NCBI GenBank assembly: GCA_003525045.1
Contig: DQGF01000212.1
Location: 1 to 10,189 of the forward strand
Reading direction: 5' to 3'
Length of the DNA: 10,189 nucleotides
Source of the DNA: Pseudomonas sp.
Lineage (GTDB): Bacteria > Pseudomonadota > Gammaproteobacteria > Pseudomonadales > Pseudomonadaceae
The notes below the pieces were generated by a model. The model worked only from the letters and a program-made list of their open reading frames with translations. It was not told where the DNA came from and did not search any database. Below, piece by piece: positions 6,149-10,189 of the stretch; position 1 is the first letter of the stretch, and the number at the start of each line of letters is the position of its first letter. The position numbers and the translations under genes were made by a program.

Positions 6149-7066
6149 ATGCGCCGACTTGCCCATCCCAAACCCCTGATTCTAATTCTCTCGGCGATTG
6201 CGCTGATCGCGCTGGTTGCGTTCGGCCAATATCTGCGCCTGTTCGAGCGCGCCTGGTTCAATATGCACACGCTTTGGCAACCCGAGAACGCTCAATCCAT
6301 CGGTCTGGATCGCTATCGGGTCACGGTCGAAGCGCGAGTCATCGACGGTCTGGACGACAATGTCTCCGCGCTGACCTTCGATCCGGTGCGCAAGAGCCTG
6401 TTCACGGTCACCAACAAAAACTCCGAGCTGATCGAGCTGTCCCTGGACGGCCAGATCATTCGACGCATAGCGCTGGTCGGCTTCGGCGATCCGGAAGCCG
6501 TGGAATTCATCAGCGCCGACACTTACGTAATCACCGACGAGTATCAGCAGCGACTGATCAAGATTCACCTGGAGAAGGACACGACCTTCCTCGACGCGCA
6601 AGATGCCGAACAGATGACGCTCGGCGTGCACATGAGCGGCAACAAGGGCTTCGAGGGGCTGGCGTATGACTCAGTGGGCAAGCGTCTATTCGTGGCCAAG
6701 GAGCGCGACCCGATGCTGATCTACGAAGTGCAGGGCTTCCCGCATTACAACCCGGAAAAATCCTACGCGGTGCATGTGGTCAACAACCCCAGGCGTGATG
6801 CCGGGATGTTCGTCAGGGACCTGTCGAGCCTGCAATACGACGAGCGCAGCGGACATTTGCTGGCATTGTCCGACGAGTCGCGGCTGATTCTGGAGCTGGA
6901 TGTCGACGGGCGACCGCTGAGTACCATGTCTCTGAGCAAGGGGCACCAGGGTTTGCAGAAAACCGTGCCGCAAGCGGAAGGGATTGCCATGGATGACGAC
7001 GGTACGATGTACTTGGTCAGCGAGCCAAACCTGTTCTATGTCTTCAAGAAACCGGAACAAAACTAA
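6149..7066 (+). CDS. SdiA-regulated (YjiK-like) membrane-anchored propeller protein, second copy
   Basis: The 305-residue product has an N-terminal membrane anchor at about 9-27 (PLILILSAIALIALVAFGQ) and a periplasmic propeller-like domain. It aligns end to end with the preceding gene's product: VSALTFDPVRKSLFTVTNK (72-90), DPEAVEF (114-120), VITDEYQ (127-133), GFEGLAYD (167-174), AKERDP (183-188), LSSLQYDERSGHLLALS (225-241) and AEGIAMDDDGTMYLVSEPN (276-294). Glu116, Glu169 and Glu277 correspond to Glu129, Glu182 and Glu283 of the first copy. The copies are clearly diverged, so the duplication is old. No strong ribosome binding site precedes the ATG. The 125-base gap before it has no gene; it holds an 11-bp palindrome GGCCACTGGCC at 6074-6084 and a TTTAAT hexamer at 6092-6097, which may or may not be a promoter. 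Biochemical function is unknown. Confidence 0.9.
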   Translation: MRRLAHPKPLILILSAIALIALVAFGQYLRLFERAWFNMHTLWQPENAQSIGLDRYRVTVEARVIDGLDDNVSALTFDPVRKSLFTVTNKNSELIELSLDGQIIRRIALVGFGDPEAVEFISADTYVITDEYQQRLIKIHLEKDTTFLDAQDAEQMTLGVHMSGNKGFEGLAYDSVGKRLFVAKERDPMLIYEVQGFPHYNPEKSYAVHVVNNPRRDAGMFVRDLSSLQYDERSGHLLALSDESRLILELDVDGRPLSTMSLSKGHQGLQKTVPQAEGIAMDDDGTMYLVSEPNLFYVFKKPEQN

Positions 7067-7084
7067 CAAACACCCCAAAACCAA

Positions 7085-7174
7085 TGTGGGAGCGGGCTTG
7101 CTCGCGAAGGCGGTCTGTCAGTCGACATCTCTATCGACTGACACGGCCTCTTCGCGAGCAAGCCCGCTCCCACA
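7085..7174. repeat. REPIN, GTGGGAGC family, perfect arms with an inner hairpin
   Basis: The REP arms at 7085-7108 and 7151-7174 are perfect inverted copies over 24 bases (core GGGAGCGGGCTTGCTCGCG). Inside, TGTCAGTCGA (7116-7125) and TCGACTGACA (7134-7143) form a second perfect 10-bp inverted pair. The spacer resembles that of the element at 4835-4942, so both belong to one REPIN family. It sits between the convergent second YjiK-like gene and rpiA, a usual place for such elements, where it may shield the 3' ends of both messages. Confidence 0.94.
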
Positions 7175-7211
7175 GGGTCCAGTGCTGTTCACAAATGTGT
7201 GGACAGTCTGC

Positions 7212-7886
7212 TTACTTGGCGCGCAGGGTTTTGACGCCTTCGCTGGTACCCAGCAACAACAAATCCGCCGGACGCGCCGCGAACAAACCGTTGGTGACCA
7301 CGCCAACAATGGCGTTGATCTGCGTCTCCAACTCCACGGGGTTGGTGATCTGCATGTTGAACACGTCGAGGATGATATTGCCGTTGTCGGTGAGCACGCC
7401 TTCACGGTAAACCGGATCGCCGCCTAGCTTCACCAGCTCGCGGGCCACGTGGCTGCGGGCCATCGGGATCACTTCCACCGGCAGCGGGAACGCGCCGAGG
7501 ACCGGCACCAGCTTGCTGGCGTCGGCGATGCAGATGAAGGTCTTGGCCACGGCCGCGACGATCTTCTCGCGGGTCAGGGCTGCGCCGCCGCCCTTGATCA
7601 AGTTCAGGTGCTCATCGCTTTCATCGGCGCCGTCGACGTAGAACTCCAGGTCGCTGACGGTATTGAGCTCATACACCGGAATGCCGTGACCCTTGAGGCG
7701 GGCGGCGGTGGCTTCGGAGCTGGCAACCGCGCCGTCGAACGCGCCCTTATGCCGGGCCAGGGCGTCGATGAAGCAGTTGGCGGTGGAGCCGGTGCCGACC
7801 CCGACGATGCTCTTGTCATCGAGTTTCGGGAGGATGAAGTCGACGGCGGCCTGAGCCACTGCCTGTTTGAGTTGATCCTGGGTCAT
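7212..7886 (-). CDS. rpiA: Ribose-5-phosphate isomerase A
   Basis: RpiA interconverts ribose 5-phosphate and ribulose 5-phosphate in the non-oxidative pentose phosphate pathway, in the cytoplasm. The product has 224 residues against 219 in E. coli. The phosphate-binding loop is [12 protein letters not shown] (28-39). The catalytic region DGADESD (85-91) supplies Asp85 and Asp88, and [14 protein letters not shown] (96-109) supplies Lys98 and the general base Glu107. These align with Asp81, Asp84, Lys94 and Glu103 of the E. coli enzyme. The C-terminus, [24 protein letters not shown], is also typical. GGAG lies 5 bases before the ATG, and a good sigma-70 promoter lies just upstream. The gene is monocistronic in this window: divergent from ilvA and convergent with the YjiK-like gene across a REPIN. 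Confidence 0.98.
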   Translation of the reverse strand: MTQDQLKQAVAQAAVDFILPKLDDKSIVGVGTGSTANCFIDALARHKGAFDGAVASSEATAARLKGHGIPVYELNTVSDLEFYVDGADESDEHLNLIKGGGAALTREKIVAAVAKTFICIADASKLVPVLGAFPLPVEVIPMARSHVARELVKLGGDPVYREGVLTDNGNIILDVFNMQITNPVELETQINAIVGVVTNGLFAARPADLLLLGTSEGVKTLRAK

Positions 7887-7924
7887 GCGGGCTCCGAGGT
7901 GCCGAAGGGGAACGAAAGGCCGGC

Positions 7925-7953
7925 ATTATAGGCTTCGGGGCGGGCAAGGTCAT
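7925..7953 (-). promoter_or_regulatory. Sigma-70-type promoter of rpiA
   Basis: On the minus strand, ATGACC (7953-7948, four of six matches to TTGACA) is followed by a 17-base spacer and a perfect TATAAT (7930-7925). Transcription would begin near 7918, giving a leader of about 30 bases with the GGAG ribosome binding site before the rpiA ATG at 7886. Confidence 0.7.
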
Positions 7954-7988
7954 TGCCCGATTGGCAGGTCAACGTCATGTCCAATCCC

Positions 7989-8089
7989 TGTAGGAGCGAA
8001 GCTTGCTCGCGAAAGTCGTGAACGATAACGCGGAAAACCAGATGCCAAGCGGCGGCCCGGGGTTTTTCGCGAGCAAGCTCGCTCCTACA
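7989..8089. repeat. REPIN, GTAGGAGC family, in the rpiA-ilvA promoter region
   Basis: The arms at 7989-8014 and 8065-8089 are inverted copies that differ by a single extra base on the left (GCGAAGCTTGC against GCGAGCTTGC). The arms start TGTAGGAGC rather than TGTGGGAGC, and the inner spacer is unrelated to those of the other two REPINs in the window, so this is a different family. It lies between divergent genes, about 35 bases upstream of the rpiA -35 hexamer. Confidence 0.92.
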
Positions 8090-8202
8090 ACAGGGCGTGG
8101 TCTGTGTCGGTGACCTTAAAACCTCTTGATTCGTGTGGTCGCCCGCCCGAAAGCCGGGTTAGACTCCTTAACCCTGCCCAACTCGCTCAGTGATGCTTTC
8201 CG

Positions 8203-9717
8203 ATGCTCGAACAGTACGTCAAAAAGATCCTCACCTCGCGCGTTTATGACGTTGCCGTAGAAACCCCTCTGCAGACTGCCCGCCAGCTCTCCGAGCGGCT
8301 GGGCAATGATATTTGGCTCAAGCGCGAAGACTTGCAGCCGGTGTTCTCGTTCAAGATTCGCGGCGCTTACAACAAGCTCACCCAGCTTTCCGACGAGGAG
8401 CGCGCTCGCGGTGTCGTGACCGCTTCGGCGGGCAACCATGCACAAGGCCTGGCCCTGGCGGCCAAGGTGTTGGGCGTGAAAGCGACCATCGTGATGCCCA
8501 AGACCACTCCGGAAATCAAGGTCGAAGGCGTGCGTTCGCGCGGCGGCAAAGTGGTGCTGCACGGCGATTCGTTCCCGGAAGCCCTGGCCTACTCGCTGAA
8601 ACTGGTCGACGAAAAAGGTTACGTCTACATTCACCCCTACGACGATCCCCATACCATTGCCGGGCAGGGCACGGTGGCTATGGAAATTCTGCGTCAGCAC
8701 CCTGGGCGTCTGGATGCGATTTTCGTCCCTGTGGGTGGTGGCGGGTTGATCGCCGGGATCGCCGCCTACGTGAAATACCTGCGTCCGGAAATCAAAATCA
8801 TCGGCGTCGAGCCCGACGATTCCAACTGCCTGCAAGCCGCCATGGCGGCCGGTGAGCGCGTGGTGCTGCCGACCGTGGGCCTCTTCGCCGATGGCGTGGC
8901 GGTGGCGCAGATCGGCCAGCACACCTTCGATATCTGCAAAGACCATGTCGATGAAGTCATCACCGTCAGCACCGACGAGATCTGTGCGGCGATCAAGGAT
9001 ATCTACGACGATACCCGCTCGATCACCGAACCCGCCGGCGCCTTGGGCGTGGCCGGGATCAAGAAGTACGTCGAGCAGCGCGGCGTCACCGGACACACCT
9101 TCGTGGCCATCGACTCCGGCGCCAACGTCAACTTCGACCGCCTGCGCCATGTCGCCGAACGCGCCGAGCTGGGCGAGGGCCGCGAAGCCATCATCGCCGT
9201 GACCATCCCCGAGAAGCCGGGCAGTTTCAAGGCGTTCTGCGAAGCCATCGGCAAGCGCCAGATCACCGAGTTCAACTACCGCTACAACACCGGCAGCGAA
9301 GCCCATATCTTCGTCGGCGTACAGACGCATCCGGAAAACGATCCGCGCAGTGCGCTGCTTGCCAGTCTGACCGAACAGGGTTTCCCGGTACTCGACCTGA
9401 CCGACAACGAACTGGCCAAGTTGCATATCCGCCACATGGTCGGCGGGCGTGCGGCCCATGTCGTCGATGAAGTGGTGCTGCGCTTTGAATTCCCGGAACG
9501 GCCCGGTGCGCTGTTCAACTTCCTCAACAAGCTCGGCGGGCGCTGGAACATCTCGATGTTCCACTACCGCAACCATGGCGCGGCGGATGGCCGTGTGGTC
9601 GCCGGCCTGCAAGTACCGCATGACGAACGTCATCTGGTGCCGGCGGCACTGGAAGAAATCGGTTACCCGTACTGGGACGAAAGCGACAACCCGGCCTATC
9701 AGCTGTTTCTCGGCTGA
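8203..9717 (+). CDS. ilvA: Threonine ammonia-lyase, biosynthetic (threonine deaminase)
   Basis: IlvA is a cytoplasmic pyridoxal-phosphate enzyme that converts L-threonine to 2-oxobutanoate and ammonia, the committed step of isoleucine synthesis. The product has 504 residues against 514 in E. coli. The catalytic domain (about 1-320) has the cofactor lysine Lys51 in FSFKIRGAYN (49-57), the SAGNHAQG loop (75-82) and the phosphate-binding VGGGGL (177-182). Two ACT-like regulatory domains follow: REAIIAVTIPEKPGSFKAF (327-345) and VVLRFEFPERPGALFNF (424-440). Having both marks the isoleucine-inhibited, valine-activated biosynthetic form rather than the short catabolic TdcB type. The start has no visible Shine-Dalgarno sequence, but it places YVKKILTSRVYDVAVETPLQ in register with the E. 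coli N-terminus. The DUF2269 gene follows after 38 bases and is probably co-transcribed. Confidence 0.98.
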   Translation: MLEQYVKKILTSRVYDVAVETPLQTARQLSERLGNDIWLKREDLQPVFSFKIRGAYNKLTQLSDEERARGVVTASAGNHAQGLALAAKVLGVKATIVMPKTTPEIKVEGVRSRGGKVVLHGDSFPEALAYSLKLVDEKGYVYIHPYDDPHTIAGQGTVAMEILRQHPGRLDAIFVPVGGGGLIAGIAAYVKYLRPEIKIIGVEPDDSNCLQAAMAAGERVVLPTVGLFADGVAVAQIGQHTFDICKDHVDEVITVSTDEICAAIKDIYDDTRSITEPAGALGVAGIKKYVEQRGVTGHTFVAIDSGANVNFDRLRHVAERAELGEGREAIIAVTIPEKPGSFKAFCEAIGKRQITEFNYRYNTGSEAHIFVGVQTHPENDPRSALLASLTEQGFPVLDLTDNELAKLHIRHMVGGRAAHVVDEVVLRFEFPERPGALFNFLNKLGGRWNISMFHYRNHGAADGRVVAGLQVPHDERHLVPAALEEIGYPYWDESDNPAYQLFLG

Positions 9718-9755
9718 GGGCTACGCTGATGGACAGGCTATAAGGAAATCGAACA

Positions 9756-10181
9756 ATGGAAACATTAACCGCCCTGAAAGTGGCGCACATCGTGGCAACG
9801 GTGCTGTTGTTGATCAGCGCACTGGGGCTGGCGATCTGGGTCTGGCGTGCGCGGCGCAACGGTGATCCGACCGCTCACACTCGCACGCTGCAGCGGCCGC
9901 GGGTGTTCATCTGGTTGCTGATGGGGCTGGCATTGCTGAGCATGCCGTTTACCGGCTGGTGGATGGTGCACCTGGTGGGCTGGCCGCTGGGGCAGACCTG
10001 GTTGCTGGCTTCGAGTGTGCTTTACACCGTGGCGGCGCTGGCATGGTTTTGGCTGCTGGTGCGGCTTAACAAGTTGCGCAAGGCGCCAGGAGGCAACGGC
10101 AAGTTCACCTTCGCCCTCGCACTGTTCAGCTTTGTTTGTTTTATCGCGATTGCGGGGTTGATGGGGGCCAAGCCGGTTTAA
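9756..10181 (+). CDS. DUF2269 family four-helix inner membrane protein
   Basis: The 141-residue product is very hydrophobic, with four likely membrane helices at about 8-30, 50-71, 81-103 and 117-137. A basic loop after the first (RARRNGDPTAHTRTLQRPR, 31-49) and another after the third (RLNKLRKAPGGNGK, 103-116) suggest both ends face the periplasm. The KVAHIVATVLLL start with His11 in the first helix, and the general layout, fit the DUF2269 family of predicted integral membrane proteins, which has no established function that I know of. AAGGAA at 9742-9747 serves as ribosome binding site, with slightly long spacing. It lies 38 bases after ilvA without a terminator between, so it is probably translated from the ilvA transcript; this alone does not imply a role in isoleucine synthesis. 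The window ends 8 bases after its stop codon. Confidence 0.85.
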   Translation: METLTALKVAHIVATVLLLISALGLAIWVWRARRNGDPTAHTRTLQRPRVFIWLLMGLALLSMPFTGWWMVHLVGWPLGQTWLLASSVLYTVAALAWFWLLVRLNKLRKAPGGNGKFTFALALFSFVCFIAIAGLMGAKPV

Positions 10182-10189
10182 GGCTTGGG

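Larger units (their letters stand above)
7887..8202. other. Divergent rpiA-ilvA spacer (316 bp)
   Basis: This gene-free stretch holds the rpiA leader and promoter at its left end, a REPIN at 7989-8089 in the middle, and about 110 bases before ilvA. In the ilvA-proximal part I find only a weak -10-like TAGACT (8160-8165) with no fitting -35, and no Shine-Dalgarno sequence before the ilvA ATG. I see no leader peptide rich in branched-chain codons and no attenuator-like terminator. Confidence 0.7.

Noticed and set aside
5094..7066. The family name SdiA-regulated considered as evidence for quorum sensing here
   Set aside because: The name comes from E. coli regulation. No LuxR-type gene, synthase or lux-box-like site is visible in this window.
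4835..8089. Repeated GC-rich blocks considered as CRISPR repeats
   Set aside because: They are inverted pairs at three separate loci with different spacings, matching Pseudomonas REPINs, and no cas genes are present.
8193..8249. Short out-of-frame ORF (18 residues) overlapping the ilvA start, considered as a leader peptide
   Set aside because: It has no run of Ile, Val, Leu or Thr codons, no terminator/antiterminator pair follows, and it has no ribosome binding site.
8116..9633. Open frame of 505 codons on the minus strand opposite ilvA
   Set aside because: It is a shadow of a GC-rich gene. The translation is rich in His, Asp, Gly and Gln without family motifs, while the plus strand encodes a complete IlvA.

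Overview
The window looks like ordinary chromosomal DNA from a Pseudomonas of the P. fluorescens group. The grounds are GC-rich codon use, three paired GTGGGAGC/GTAGGAGC-type REP elements (REPINs) typical of that group, and a gene order I recall from Pseudomonas genomes: binding protein, DUF4399, serA, D-2-hydroxyglutarate dehydrogenase, then rpiA and ilvA. I see no phage, plasmid, insertion sequence, CRISPR array, RNA gene or defence cluster.

Layout. On the minus strand at 23-607 is a short periplasmic binding-protein-like gene that lacks most of its second lobe. Divergent from it, 743-1168 encodes a small exported His-rich DUF4399 protein. It ends in a clear intrinsic terminator and faces serA (1291-2520, minus); between the two lies a 7-bp-periodic long inverted repeat. 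Divergent from serA across about 200 bp is a probable two-gene operon: a D-2-hydroxyglutarate dehydrogenase (2725-4119) and an FAHD1/YcgM-type fumarylacetoacetate hydrolase-fold protein (4157-4822). After a REPIN come two tandem paralogues of the SdiA-regulated/YjiK family (5094-6023 and 6149-7066), both predicted membrane-anchored propellers. A second REPIN separates them from the convergent rpiA (7212-7886, minus). The rpiA-ilvA divergent spacer holds a good sigma-70 promoter for rpiA and a third REPIN of a different family. ilvA (8203-9717) is followed by a four-helix DUF2269 membrane protein (9756-10181).

How the genes fit together. SerA starts serine synthesis and, by established work on the family, also reduces 2-oxoglutarate to D-2-hydroxyglutarate, regenerating NAD+. 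The divergent dehydrogenase turns that by-product back into 2-oxoglutarate. The co-transcribed FAH-fold protein belongs to a family that handles oxaloacetate, so the operon reads as central-carbon by-product clean-up next to serine synthesis. RpiA (pentose phosphate pathway) and IlvA (isoleucine synthesis) are housekeeping enzymes with complete active sites.

No clearly new multi-gene system is visible. The most interesting points are the lobe-deleted binding protein, the heptad inverted repeat beside serA, the tandem YjiK-like paralogues with matching acidic positions, and the REPIN inside the rpiA-ilvA promoter region.
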